From NCBI RefSeq assembly GCF_002055535.1, contig NZ_LN831034.1, forward strand, positions 682,001 through 746,000: 64,000 nucleotides of DNA, given 5' to 3'. The notes under the pieces were generated by a model, which was not told the origin of the DNA, ran no database searches, and saw nothing but the letters and a program-made list of their open reading frames with translations. The translations under genes were made by a program, and so were the position numbers. Below, one piece after another: positions 35,589 to 46,936 of the stretch (position 1 is the stretch's first letter; each line of letters begins with the position of its first letter). The stretch comes from Streptococcus pyogenes (lineage in GTDB: Bacteria; Bacillota; Bacilli; Lactobacillales; Streptococcaceae).

Positions 35589-35955
35589 ATGGCGCTTCTT
35601 TTCTATTATTACGTGAGGAAAAATCAAGTAAAAAAGTTAAGTCAACTGAAAAACTTGACAGAAATATTCAGAAAATTTATAATACTAACTATTAACAACA
35701 TATCAGCTATTAAAGCATTTCAAACAGCAGGTGTTTTGTTTGGACCTATCAAGGCTGCAAATGCAAGAGAAAGCAGTATCTGGTTTGAAAATCTCACAAA
35801 GCAATAACTATCTCTCTTAGACATTTGAAGAAGCAGACAGTAAATTCGATAATATTGTGATGAGAACTTATTAACAATCTGCTGATGCAGGTCAATTTTT
35901 ATTTGGTACTCATATTGCAGAATTTCATAAAGTTGCCCAAGATATCTTGAAATAA
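35589..35955 (+). pseudogene. Decayed ORF next to the IS remnant, unrecognised
   Basis: A 72-codon frame contains AIKAFQTAGVLFGPIKAANA followed by RESSIWFENLTKQ and a stop. In another frame further on comes ADSKFDNIVMRTY, a TAA, then QSADAGQFLFGTHIAEFHKV and AQDILK before a final stop. The pieces look like parts of one protein broken by a frameshift and a nonsense codon. I do not recognise the family. The following 35956-36062 holds only the ribosome binding site for the next gene. Confidence 0.4.
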
Positions 35956-36062
35956 GGAATCACCTGATGTTTTAAACAGATGATACTAAGTCTATCATAT
36001 GGTGATAATAGTCCATTGAACATGTAGTTTATGAATTAAAAAGAAGGTTTAAGGAGATAAGA

Positions 36063-36473
36063 ATGATTAGAGAAATCATAACAGATCATTTTTTATTACA
36101 GCAAAAAGCGCAAGTCGCCAAGAAAGAAGATCTATGGATTGGCCAAGATTTACAAGATACCTTAGCCTTTTATAGACAGGAATGTCTTGGGATGGCTGCC
36201 AATATGATTGGTGAACAAAAGCGCATTGTTATTGTGAGTATGGGATTTATTGATTTGGTTATGTTTAATCCTGTGATGGTTTCTAAAAAGGGAATTTACC
36301 AAACTAAAGAATCTTGTTTGTCGTTATCTGGCTATCGCAAAACACAGCGGTATGATAAGATTACTGTTGAGTATTTGGACCATAATTGGCGACCAAAGCG
36401 ATTAAGCTTAACAGGCTTAACTGCTCAAATATGCCAGCACGAATTAGATCATCTAGAAGGTATTTTAATTTAA
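36063..36473 (+). CDS. Peptide deformylase-like protein with altered motif I
   Basis: A 136-residue member of the deformylase family, shorter than the usual 200-residue streptococcal Def. Motif III is intact (QHELDH, metal-binding His residues and catalytic Glu) and motif II keeps its metal Cys (ESCLS instead of EGCLS). Motif I is GMAANMIG, where the family has GLAAxQ: the conserved Gln is Met. As the Gln helps catalysis, this paralogue may be weak or inactive, as I recall being reported for a pneumococcal homologue. The ATG follows AAGGAG. It ends at a good terminator. Confidence 0.8.
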   Translation: MIREIITDHFLLQQKAQVAKKEDLWIGQDLQDTLAFYRQECLGMAANMIGEQKRIVIVSMGFIDLVMFNPVMVSKKGIYQTKESCLSLSGYRKTQRYDKITVEYLDHNWRPKRLSLTGLTAQICQHELDHLEGILI

Positions 36474-36476
36474 CAA

Positions 36477-36508
36477 AAAACCTAGAGTAGGACGCTTTAG
36501 GTTTTTTT
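36477..36508 (+). terminator. Terminator after the deformylase-like gene
   Basis: AAAACCTAGAG pairs with CTTTAGGTTTT (one wobble), followed by more T residues. Confidence 0.85.
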
Positions 36509-36554
36509 GGCAAAGATGCCTGATTATATAAGGGTGATCGATTACTAGTAAACG

Positions 36555-38567
36555 CTAGGATTTCCTTTTTTTAATAAAAGCGTTTAGTCCACCTAAGCTT
36601 ATCAAGGCAAGGATTGTCATAATAGGAGACATTTTATAATTGTCCCCTGTTATTGGAAGAGTGGAACTAGAGATAGTATTTTTGTTTGTTGTTGTTTCTT
36701 TTTTGCCAAGGCTGTTATTAGTGTTTTCAGTAGAAGTCAAAAGGTCTGAAATGACTTCACTAGACACTGTATTGCCATCACGATTTCTAAAAACCTTACT
36801 AATGATACTGTGTTTACCAGCACTATTAACTTTTGTCGAACTTTCAAGGTTTGAAGTTACATAATTTTTAACCCCTTTTATAGTAGCATTAACAGTTTTA
36901 CCTGATGCTTCTAAATTTGTGATATATGTGATGAAAGCTTCAGTATCTGTGTTAATAGCTCCGATTAATTTAGCTTTTTTAAATGCTGAAAAGCCATCAC
37001 CACCACCATAAAGAAAGTCGTTGACAACAACGGTGTAAGTAGTTGTTAAGTTAATTTCTTCACCATTGTCTTTATAAACCTTAACTATCTTGAAGGGGGT
37101 ATCAGAGTTCTTAGGATCATTATCTGTATAAGTGTATGTTAAACCTGACATTTGAAGAAAATAGGTCTGGTTTTCATCGTATTGCTGATTTAGGACATCG
37201 TAAATGTGTTGACCAGTCATTTGAATGACTTGAAGGATATTACCAAATGGTTGTACAGCCTGTGCAGCTCCCCAGGTGATGGTCCGGTCATTTTTGACAA
37301 CTAGGTCACTTCGAATACCACCATTATTGGTCATAGCAAAGTCAACAGTTGGAAAAGTTTTCTTAGCAATAGTAAGCTGAGCCGTTGTTGCTAAGTTACC
37401 GACAGGAGATTCTTTATCAATATTTTCTGTTTTAGAAATAGTTGAAGAATTAGTTGCAGTTCCGATTTTTCGTTCAGTAACTGTTTTAACAATATCATTA
37501 GCATGATTTATTATAGCTTTGATATCTGAATTTTCTGTTTTGATACCTGGTGCTACAGCAACAACATTTGCTGATGGAGTTTTAATAAAATCATTGGTAT
37601 CAGTATCTAGCGTACCACGGACATCTGCATAAGCTTTTCCTTGAGAGAGGGCTTGAACGATACGTGTTTTACCGATAGTTCCATTAGTGTATTGATGATT
37701 ATGTCCTGCAAAAATAATATCAATGCTATGTTCGGGATAGATTTGGTTCACTTTTTCCATAACCGTAGCCATTTCATGATCAACAACACCATCTTTACTT
37801 GTTGCAGGAACATGAGCTAAAACCACAATAGCATGAACATGTTGTTCTTGTAGTTCTTTAGCATATTTGGCAATGGTTTCAGCTACATCTAAAAATTGAT
37901 AGTGTTCATAGTTTTGCTTTAAAACGAGATTTGGAATCTCTGTAGTCACAACACCAATGAAGCCAATCTTAACGATTTTGTCATTAATGGCTATGTCTTT
38001 TATAGCATAAGGTTTCCAACCATAGGGGATATCCTTGGTTTTTTTATCAATAACATTAGCAATGACGATGGTTTGATGCGAAGCTTCGTGCTCATATTGT
38101 TTGGTGATATCATTAATTGTTGATTCAGGATCAGGCGCTTGACCTGTCATGATACGGTTAAATTCATCTAGTCCTTCGTCAAATTCATGATTACCAAGAG
38201 TGCCATATTCAAATTTCATTTTGTTAAAGACTTTGACAGTAGGCTCATCTTGTAAAAGTGCAGAGTTAGCAGGACTGGCTCCGACCATATCTCCAGCTTG
38301 AACACGTATACTTGTTCCGTCTTGATTTGCTTGCTTGAAGTCTATCTCAGCGTCATCCATATAAGCACCTAATTGAGCAGCCGTCCCAGCATTTGGTATT
38401 TTACCACTTGGTGTGTAAGCTGTTCCGGTATTATCAAGAGCGCCGTGAAAATCATTGACGCCAAGGAATTGCACATCAACTTGATCTGCTTGAACATCTG
38501 TAACTAATAGAGTAAAACTAGTCAGGATACTCAATACACTACTTTTTAAAATAAAATATTTTTTCAT
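36555..38567 (-). CDS. s5nA: Cell-wall-anchored 5'-nucleotidase S5nA
   Basis: A 670-residue surface enzyme that releases adenosine and deoxyadenosine from nucleotides, an immune-evasion activity. Signal peptide about 1-27 (ending VQA). The metallophosphatase domain has NDFHGALD, GDMVGASP, GNHEFDEG and GHNHQY. The 5'-nucleotidase C-terminal domain has NNGGIRSDL, FGNILQVIQMTGQ and YGGGDGF. A Ser/Thr-rich spacer leads to LPITG (637-641), a hydrophobic segment and KKRKS for sortase anchoring. The start is the ATG preceded by AGGAG. The frame extends 13 codons further upstream without support. It is divergent from relP. Confidence 0.95.
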   Translation of the reverse strand: MKKYFILKSSVLSILTSFTLLVTDVQADQVDVQFLGVNDFHGALDNTGTAYTPSGKIPNAGTAAQLGAYMDDAEIDFKQANQDGTSIRVQAGDMVGASPANSALLQDEPTVKVFNKMKFEYGTLGNHEFDEGLDEFNRIMTGQAPDPESTINDITKQYEHEASHQTIVIANVIDKKTKDIPYGWKPYAIKDIAINDKIVKIGFIGVVTTEIPNLVLKQNYEHYQFLDVAETIAKYAKELQEQHVHAIVVLAHVPATSKDGVVDHEMATVMEKVNQIYPEHSIDIIFAGHNHQYTNGTIGKTRIVQALSQGKAYADVRGTLDTDTNDFIKTPSANVVAVAPGIKTENSDIKAIINHANDIVKTVTERKIGTATNSSTISKTENIDKESPVGNLATTAQLTIAKKTFPTVDFAMTNNGGIRSDLVVKNDRTITWGAAQAVQPFGNILQVIQMTGQHIYDVLNQQYDENQTYFLQMSGLTYTYTDNDPKNSDTPFKIVKVYKDNGEEINLTTTYTVVVNDFLYGGGDGFSAFKKAKLIGAINTDTEAFITYITNLEASGKTVNATIKGVKNYVTSNLESSTKVNSAGKHSIISKVFRNRDGNTVSSEVISDLLTSTENTNNSLGKKETTTNKNTISSSTLPITGDNYKMSPIMTILALISLGGLNAFIKKRKS

Positions 38568-38605
38568 AAAATCTCCTAATAAGTTAACGTAATCGTTATA
38601 GATCA

Positions 38606-38634
38606 AGTTTACTATGATTTTGTTTGTAATTCAA
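38606..38634 (-). promoter_or_regulatory. s5nA promoter
   Basis: On the minus strand TTGAAT (38629-38634), 17 bases, TAAACT (38606-38611). The start codon is about 35 bases downstream of the -10. Confidence 0.6.
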
Positions 38635-38771
38635 TGGTATTTTTAAAAAATAACGTACAAAAAATATATGAAAGCGATTTAAAAACAAACGATACAGATC
38701 ATTTGAAGTTATATAGTTAGAAATAAAGATAACCGATCATTGCAGAGATTTAAGCATTTGTTGAGAAAATT

Positions 38772-38780
38772 TGTTATAAT
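38772..38780 (+). promoter_or_regulatory. Extended -10 promoter directly before relP (leaderless mRNA likely)
   Basis: TGTTATAAT ends at 38780 and the relP ATG begins at 38787, the distance at which transcription normally starts. There is no ribosome binding site between them. Confidence 0.65.
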
Positions 38781-38786
38781 AAGCGT

Positions 38787-39437
38787 ATGAAAGAAAGACT
38801 AGAACATTATTCTACCAGCTCTATATATAGCGGATTTGAAGTGTACTTGCCGTTGGTACTACAGACAATAACAGATGTGATTATTGCTGAGAATATCAAA
38901 AGCAAAAAAGAAACGGGGTTTAAACTATACGAACACTTTACATCCCGTATTAAATCGGAAGCTTCGATGATTGAAAAATGTCAACGCAAACAGCTTCCTC
39001 TAACAAGCAAATCTGCGTTAAAAATCATTAAAGATAGTATCGGTATTCGCATTATTTGTGGTTTTATTGATGATATTTATCGGATGGTAGACTTGCTCAA
39101 AAGCATTCCTGGTATGTCAGTTAACACTGAAAAAGATTATATTTTAAATGCCAAGCCTAATGGCTATAGATCATATCATCTCATTTTGGAATTAGAAACA
39201 CATTTTCCAGATATTTTAGGGGAAAAAAAAGGATGTTATTTTATAGAAGTGCAGTTGCGAACCATTGCTCAAGACTCTTGGGCTAGCTTGGAACATCAAA
39301 TGAAGTACAAACATCAAGTTGCTAATGCAGAAATGATTACAAGAGAGTTAAAGCGTTGTGCAGACGAGTTGGCATCTTGTGATGTTACCATGCAAACCAT
39401 TCGTCAATTGATTCAAGAAACGACGGAGGAAGAGTAA
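38787..39437 (+). CDS. relP: Small alarmone synthetase RelP
   Basis: A 216-residue stand-alone (p)ppGpp synthetase lacking hydrolase and regulatory domains. Synthetase motifs are visible: FTSRIKSEASMIEK (about 48-61), DSIGIRIICGF (about 86-96), NGYRSYHLILELE and EVQLRTIAQDSWASLEHQMK. It makes ppGpp/pppGpp/pGpp from ATP and guanine nucleotides. A response regulator starts two bases after its stop and a histidine kinase follows, as in the relPRS operon described in Streptococcus mutans. No ribosome binding site precedes the ATG. Confidence 0.93.
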   Translation: MKERLEHYSTSSIYSGFEVYLPLVLQTITDVIIAENIKSKKETGFKLYEHFTSRIKSEASMIEKCQRKQLPLTSKSALKIIKDSIGIRIICGFIDDIYRMVDLLKSIPGMSVNTEKDYILNAKPNGYRSYHLILELETHFPDILGEKKGCYFIEVQLRTIAQDSWASLEHQMKYKHQVANAEMITRELKRCADELASCDVTMQTIRQLIQETTEEE

Positions 39438-39439
39438 CC

Positions 39440-40108
39440 ATGAAAATTTTGTTAGCTGAAGACGAATGGCAGATGTCTAATGTTTTGACAACTGCCATGA
39501 CTCATCAAGGTTATGACGTTGATGTGGTTTTTAACGGTCAAGAGGCAATTGATAAAGCCAAAGACAATGCATATGATATTATGATTTTAGATATCATGAT
39601 GCCGATTAAGTCTGGCATTGAGGCTTTAAAGGAGATTCGCGCTTCAGGAAATTGCTCACATATTATTATGCTGACGGCTATGGCAGAAATTAATGACCGT
39701 GTTACCGGACTAGATGCGGGAGCTGATGATTATCTGACTAAACCTTTCTCATTAAAAGAACTTTTAGCTAGATTAAGGTCGATGGAAAGACGAGTAGAAA
39801 GTTTTACTCCTCAGGTATTACAATTTGCTGGTGTCACATTAAATATTAATGAGCAAGAATTGAGTGCCGGTAATGCTATACGATTAGCTTCTAAAGAAGG
39901 TAAATTAATGGCCTTTTTAATGTTAAATCAAGGAAAGTACTTGGATACTAAAACGCTTTACCAACATGTTTGGTCAGACCAAGAAGATTATGATACTTCT
40001 ATTGTTTGGGTTTATATTTCTTATCTTCGTCAAAAATTATTAGCTATTCAAGCAAATGTCATTATTGCAGGTGATAAAGATACTAGCTATTGTTTATTAG
40101 AAAAATAG
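39440..40108 (+). CDS. relR: OmpR-family response regulator linked to relP
   Basis: A 222-residue regulator with receiver domain (acidic Glu7, Asp8; phospho-acceptor Asp51 in ILDIMMP; Thr79; Lys101 in LTKPFS) and a C-terminal OmpR-type winged helix (about 130-220). It is the partner of the kinase that follows. It lies two bases after relP and its own stop overlaps the kinase ribosome binding site. The name follows the relPRS arrangement and its target genes are unknown. Confidence 0.9.
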   Translation: MKILLAEDEWQMSNVLTTAMTHQGYDVDVVFNGQEAIDKAKDNAYDIMILDIMMPIKSGIEALKEIRASGNCSHIIMLTAMAEINDRVTGLDAGADDYLTKPFSLKELLARLRSMERRVESFTPQVLQFAGVTLNINEQELSAGNAIRLASKEGKLMAFLMLNQGKYLDTKTLYQHVWSDQEDYDTSIVWVYISYLRQKLLAIQANVIIAGDKDTSYCLLEK

Positions 40109-40116
40109 GAGGTGAC

Positions 40117-41349
40117 ATGTTTAATCGTATCCGCATTCGTTTTATCATGATTGCTTCTATTGCCATTTTTATTATTTTAAGTTCAATTGTTGGTATTATT
40201 AACACGGCACGCTGTTACCAAAGTCAACAAGAAATTAACCGTATTTTACATTTAATTTCCTCAAATAAAGGTAAATTACCTGGCACTACGGAAAGCTCTA
40301 AACGACTTGGAACGAAACTGTCTGAAGATAGCCTAAGCCAGTTTCGGTATTATAGTGTCATTTTTAATGCTAATGGACATCTACTTTCTTCTAATACTGC
40401 TAATATTTCAGCTTTAGATAGAGAAGAAGCCCAATATTTTGCTAGACTTTTTGCTAAGTCTGGGGAAGAAAAAGGCAGTTACCGTCACCAAGATAGTGTT
40501 TATTCGTACTTGATTACTCAGCTGCCAAATGAAGAAAAACTGGTTGTAATTTTAGATACTACCTTTTATTTTCGTAGTGTAGGAGATTTATTAGCTGTTT
40601 CAGTGATGTTGGCCTTTGGAGGATTTATCTTTTTTGTTGTTTTAGTGAGTCTTTTTTCCGGTATGGTCATCAAACCTTTTGTCCAAAATTATGAGAAGCA
40701 GCGTCGCTTTATTACTAATGCAGGCCACGAGTTAAAAACACCACTAGCCATTATCTCAGCCAATAATGAATTGGTCGAATTAATGACTGGAGAATCAGAA
40801 TGGACCAAGAGTACAAGTGATCAGGTGAAGCGATTGACAGGCTTGATTAATCAAATGATTACTTTGGCTCGTTTGGAGGAACAGCCAGATGTGGTATTAC
40901 ATATGGTAGACTTTTCAGCTATTGCTCAAGATGCAGCTGAAGATTTTAAGAGTCTGGTTTTGAAAGATGGTAAACGTTTTGATTTGACGATTCAACCGAA
41001 TATTATGATTAAAGCGGAGGAAAAGTCATTGTTTGAACTTGTGACAATTTTAGTTGATAATGCCAATAAATATTGTGATCCTAAAGGCTTGGTCAAGGTA
41101 TCTTTAACCACTATTGGAAGAAGACGAAAACGAGCGAAATTAGAAGTTTCTAATACCTATTTGGAAGGAAAATCCATTGATTACAGCCGCTTCTTTGAAC
41201 GCTTTTATCGCGAAGACGAATCCCATAATAGCAAAGAAAAAGGTTATGGAATTGGTTTATCTATGGCAGAAAGTATGGTTAAGTTATTTAAAGGAACGAT
41301 AACTGTAAATTATAAAAACGATGCTATTGTTTTTACAGTGGTGATTTGA
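40117..41349 (+). CDS. relS: Sensor histidine kinase linked to relP
   Basis: A 410-residue membrane kinase. Spans at about 8-28 and 158-186 flank a short extracellular sensor region of about 125 residues. The H-box NAGHELKTPLAII has His204, with N-box LVDNANKYC and G-box GYGIGLSMAESM. The start is the ATG eight bases after the regulator stop, preceded by a perfect AGGAGGTGA; an upstream TTG in frame is ignored. The signal sensed is unknown. Confidence 0.92.
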   Translation: MFNRIRIRFIMIASIAIFIILSSIVGIINTARCYQSQQEINRILHLISSNKGKLPGTTESSKRLGTKLSEDSLSQFRYYSVIFNANGHLLSSNTANISALDREEAQYFARLFAKSGEEKGSYRHQDSVYSYLITQLPNEEKLVVILDTTFYFRSVGDLLAVSVMLAFGGFIFFVVLVSLFSGMVIKPFVQNYEKQRRFITNAGHELKTPLAIISANNELVELMTGESEWTKSTSDQVKRLTGLINQMITLARLEEQPDVVLHMVDFSAIAQDAAEDFKSLVLKDGKRFDLTIQPNIMIKAEEKSLFELVTILVDNANKYCDPKGLVKVSLTTIGRRRKRAKLEVSNTYLEGKSIDYSRFFERFYREDESHNSKEKGYGIGLSMAESMVKLFKGTITVNYKNDAIVFTVVI

Positions 41350-41413
41350 CTTAAACATTTTTCAGTACCTTTAGCTAGTAATAATGTCTAGGTAAAGGTA
41401 ATAAACGATGCTT

Positions 41414-41438
41414 AACCAGCCCATGAGGCTGGTTTTTA
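41414..41438 (+). terminator. Terminator of the relP operon
   Basis: AACCAGCC and GGCTGGTT pair over a 5-base loop, followed by a T-run. The remaining gap to 41627 holds only a weak -10 (TAAAAT near 41594) for the next operon. Confidence 0.9.
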
Positions 41439-41627
41439 ACGTTTAATTTAGTAGAAGAGTGATTAAAGAAGGTAGTTTGAAATAAGAAAATTTTTGTTAT
41501 GATCTTAAAAAGAGTAGATAGTCTTTATTGTTAATTTCAGTGAAGAAATGATTTTAAAAAGATATATCATCGCATTTTCTAATCATTTAGTGTAAAATAG
41601 TAAGGTAAAAGTTTAGAAGAATTAGTA

Positions 41628-42521
41628 ATGAAAAGACAAAAAATGAACGAAAACATTGGATATGGTAAGGCACACAGTAAGATCATTTTGATAGGTGAGC
41701 ATGCTGTTGTGTATGGCTACCCAGCTATTGCTTTGCCTTTAACAGATATTGAGGTGGTTTGTCATATTTTTCCAGCTGATAAGCCATTGGTCTTTGATTT
41801 TTATGATACTCTATCAACAGCCATTTATGCTTCCTTGGATTATTTGCAGCGACTACAAGAACCAATTGCTTATGAGATTGTTTCACAAGTGCCACAAAAG
41901 CGTGGTATGGGGTCTTCGGCAGCCGTTTCTATTGCAGCTATTAGAGCCGTTTTTTCTTATTGTCAAGAACCCCTCTCGGATGATTTGTTGGAAATTTTAG
42001 TCAACAAGGCAGAAATTATTGCCCACACCAATCCTAGTGGTTTAGATGCCAAGACATGCCTTAGTGACCATGCCATTAAGTTTATCCGAAACATTGGCTT
42101 TGAAACTATCGAAATCGCCTTAAATGGTTATCTTATCATTGCAGATACAGGGATTCACGGTCATACACGTGAGGCCGTCAATAAGGTAGCACAGTTTGAG
42201 GAAACGAATTTGCCCTATCTGGCTAAACTAGGAGCTTTGACACAAGCCCTTGAAAGAGCGATTAACCAAAAAAATAAGGTGGCTATCGGTCAGCTCATGA
42301 CACAAGCGCACTCTGCTTTAAAGGCCATTGGCGTTAGCATCAGTAAAGCTGACCAACTTGTGGAGGCTGCCCTAAGAGCAGGTGCTTTAGGCGCTAAGAT
42401 GACAGGCGGTGGCTTGGGTGGCTGTATGATTGCCCTAGCAGATACCAAAGACATGGCCGAAAAAATCAGTCACAGATTAAAAGAAGAAGGAGCCGTAAAC
42501 ACGTGGATCCAAATGTTATAA
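41628..42521 (+). CDS. mvaK1: Mevalonate kinase
   Basis: A GHMP kinase of 297 residues (292 if the second ATG at 41643 is used) that phosphorylates mevalonate. It contains GKAHSKIILIGEHAVVYG at the N-terminus, the phosphate loop KRGMGSSAAVSIA, and the C-terminal KMTGGGLGGCM. It is the first of four overlapping genes making isopentenyl diphosphate for undecaprenyl and related carriers. The next gene begins 19 bases before this one ends. Confidence 0.95.
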   Translation: MKRQKMNENIGYGKAHSKIILIGEHAVVYGYPAIALPLTDIEVVCHIFPADKPLVFDFYDTLSTAIYASLDYLQRLQEPIAYEIVSQVPQKRGMGSSAAVSIAAIRAVFSYCQEPLSDDLLEILVNKAEIIAHTNPSGLDAKTCLSDHAIKFIRNIGFETIEIALNGYLIIADTGIHGHTREAVNKVAQFEETNLPYLAKLGALTQALERAINQKNKVAIGQLMTQAHSALKAIGVSISKADQLVEAALRAGALGAKMTGGGLGGCMIALADTKDMAEKISHRLKEEGAVNTWIQML

Positions 42522-43439
42522 CCGTAACATCCTATGCTAACATTGCTATTATCAAATATTGGGGAAAAGAGAATCAAGCTAAGATGATTCCTTCGACCTC
42601 TAGCATTTCTTTGACTTTGGAAAACATGTTCACCACAACCAGCGTTTCCTTCTTACCAGATACTGCAACCAGTGATCAGTTTTACATTAACGGTATCTTG
42701 CAAAATGACGAAGAACATACCAAAATTTCTGCTATCATTGACCAATTTCGCCAACCTGGTCAGGCTTTTGTAAAGATGGAAACTCAAAATAATATGCCAA
42801 CAGCTGCAGGTTTATCATCAAGTTCCAGTGGCTTATCAGCCTTGGTTAAAGCCTGTGACCAATTATTTGACACCCAGCTAGATCAGAAAGCTTTAGCTCA
42901 AAAGGCTAAGTTCGCCTCAGGATCATCTTCTCGTTCTTTTTTTGGCCCAGTCGCTGCTTGGGACAAAGATAGTGGTGCTATTTACAAGGTTGAGACTGAC
43001 TTGAAAATGGCCATGATTATGCTGGTCTTAAATGCTGCGAAAAAGCCAATTTCTAGCCGAGAGGGCATGAAGTTATGCCGCGATACCTCAACTACATTTG
43101 ATCAATGGGTAGAACAATCGGCAATCGATTACCAACATATGCTTACCTATCTCAAAACTAATAATTTTGAGAAAGTTGGTCAGTTAACAGAAGCTAATGC
43201 CTTGGCCATGCATGCCACGACAAAGACAGCCAATCCTCCTTTTTCTTACCTAACAAAAGAGTCTTACCAGGCTATGGAGGCTGTGAAAGAACTGCGTCAA
43301 GAAGGTTTTGCTTGTTATTTTACCATGGACGCAGGTCCAAATGTGAAGGTCCTATGTTTAGAAAAAGACTTGGCTCAACTAGCAGAACGACTTGGCAAGA
43401 ACTACCGTATTATCGTTTCAAAAACAAAGGATTTACCAG

Positions 43440-43447
<8 letters not shown>
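42503..43447 (+). CDS. mvaD: Diphosphomevalonate decarboxylase
   Basis: A 314-residue GHMP-family enzyme converting diphosphomevalonate to isopentenyl diphosphate with ATP and loss of CO2. It has SYANIAIIKYWGK at the N-terminus, AAGLSSSSSGLSAL as phosphate loop, GSSSRSFFGP, and MDAGPNVKVL near the end. It starts at a GTG with AAGGAG about 11 bases upstream inside mvaK1. It overlaps mvaK2 by eight bases. Confidence 0.96.
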
Positions 43448-45429
<1,982 letters not shown>

Positions 45430-45599
45430 GCTTCATCACCTCTACAATAGTGTCACCTACTACAAAGATGATAGAGCTTTTTTAGAACATAATATAAAAT
45501 ATTTATAAATACCTCATCAAACTCAGAATAGAGTAGATGAGTAAATAGAGTATGTTATGGAGACTATTTCTAAGACTTGTATGTATAGAAATAAAGATT

Positions 45600-45636
45600 A
45601 AACACCCATGTAAACCAATTGTTTACATGGGTGTTT
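45600..45636. terminator. Bidirectional terminator between fni and mvaA
   Basis: AAACACCCATGTAAAC (45600-45615) pairs perfectly with GTTTACATGGGTGTTT (45621-45636) over a 5-base loop. It lies between two convergent mevalonate-pathway operons. Confidence 0.9.
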
Positions 45637-45658
45637 GCCTTATATTAGTTGTTTAAAT

Positions 45659-46936
45659 CTAAGACTGTCTTAGCTGGGATAAGTAAAAATGTGCTTTTTC
45701 TAGATTTATTGGTTTATCAGCTAGTAAAGCATTAACTAAAGGAGCAATTTCGTCTTGGGTTGCCCCCGCCAAAAGAGCTAATGATTTCGCATGTAGTTTC
45801 ATGTGACCAGCTTGGATGCCAGATGAGGTCAGAGCTTTTAGTGCAGCAAAGTTTTGAGCTAACCCCACAGATGCAATCAATTGGGCTAATGTTTTGGCAT
45901 CAGGTTGATTAAGAAGATCATGTGCGATAGAAACAGTAGGGTTAAGCCCGATAGATCCCCCCTTACTAGCAATAGGCATAGGGAGGGTCATTTGGCCAAG
46001 CAGAACTTGTTTATCTTGGTCAAAATGCCACTGACTAAGTCCTTGATAGCTACCATTTCTTGAGGCATAAGCATGGGCCCCTGCTTCAATAGCACGCCAG
46101 TCATTTCCTGTGGCTATTACCACTGCATCAATGCCATTAAAAATACCTTTATTATGAGTAGTAGCCCGGTAAGGATCTACTTGAGCTAGTCGGCTGGCTA
46201 GCTCTATTTTTTGAGCTAACTGTAGGGATTTTGTTTTATCGTGATCTAAAAGGCGCACGGGAATCTCACAACTAGTAGTAACAAGCGACTCTGTTGCGTA
46301 ATTAGATAAAATCGCCATTAGACAATGCCCCTTAGACAGTCTTGTTAAATCAGGAACAAGAGCTTCCATCATAGTATTGACCATATTTGCTCCCATAGCT
46401 TCTTGGGTATCAACAGTCAGATAGAAAATCAAAAATTCTCCTTTTTCTTCCAAATGAATGGTTCTAGCGCCTCCACCTCTTTTAACAATGGAAGGATAAG
46501 CTTTATTTGCCAATGCAATTAGCTTTTTTGTTTTATGAAGGATGGCGGCTTTAGCGTTATCTATTTGGTCGATATCGTAAAGAACAATTTGACCAATCAT
46601 TTGTCGGTTTAGGGTTTGAGCTTTAAAACCACCTGAGCGTTTGATTAGTTTTGCTGCGAAAGATGCTGCAGCAACAACAGAAGGTTCTTCCGTGACAAAA
46701 GGCATCTGATAAGTTGAACCGTTGACAAGAAAATCAGGAGCTATGCTAAAGGGCAAAGCCAATCGTCCTAAGACATTTTCAGTCATTTGATTAGCTGTTT
46801 GGATAGGCAAAAGAACGTCTGTTTTGAGTTGATTTAAGTTTTCAGCATTAAGTAGTTTAAATTTTTCGATAAGTTGGAGGCGTTCTTCGAATGTTTTCTT
46901 TGAAAAACCGCTCCAGTTAAGATTAGTTTTTGTCAT
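45659..46936 (-). CDS. mvaA: Hydroxymethylglutaryl-CoA reductase, class II
   Basis: A 425-residue reductase forming mevalonate from HMG-CoA. It has ENVLGRLALPF (catalytic Glu), VIATGNDWRAIEAGAHAYAS (conserved Asn-Asp and cofactor region), IASKGGSIGLNPT and the late His in GHMKLHAKSLA. Soluble and without membrane spans, as in bacterial class II enzymes. Its start overlaps mvaS by 14 bases. Confidence 0.96.
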   Translation of the reverse strand: MTKTNLNWSGFSKKTFEERLQLIEKFKLLNAENLNQLKTDVLLPIQTANQMTENVLGRLALPFSIAPDFLVNGSTYQMPFVTEEPSVVAAASFAAKLIKRSGGFKAQTLNRQMIGQIVLYDIDQIDNAKAAILHKTKKLIALANKAYPSIVKRGGGARTIHLEEKGEFLIFYLTVDTQEAMGANMVNTMMEALVPDLTRLSKGHCLMAILSNYATESLVTTSCEIPVRLLDHDKTKSLQLAQKIELASRLAQVDPYRATTHNKGIFNGIDAVVIATGNDWRAIEAGAHAYASRNGSYQGLSQWHFDQDKQVLLGQMTLPMPIASKGGSIGLNPTVSIAHDLLNQPDAKTLAQLIASVGLAQNFAALKALTSSGIQAGHMKLHAKSLALLAGATQDEIAPLVNALLADKPINLEKAHFYLSQLRQS

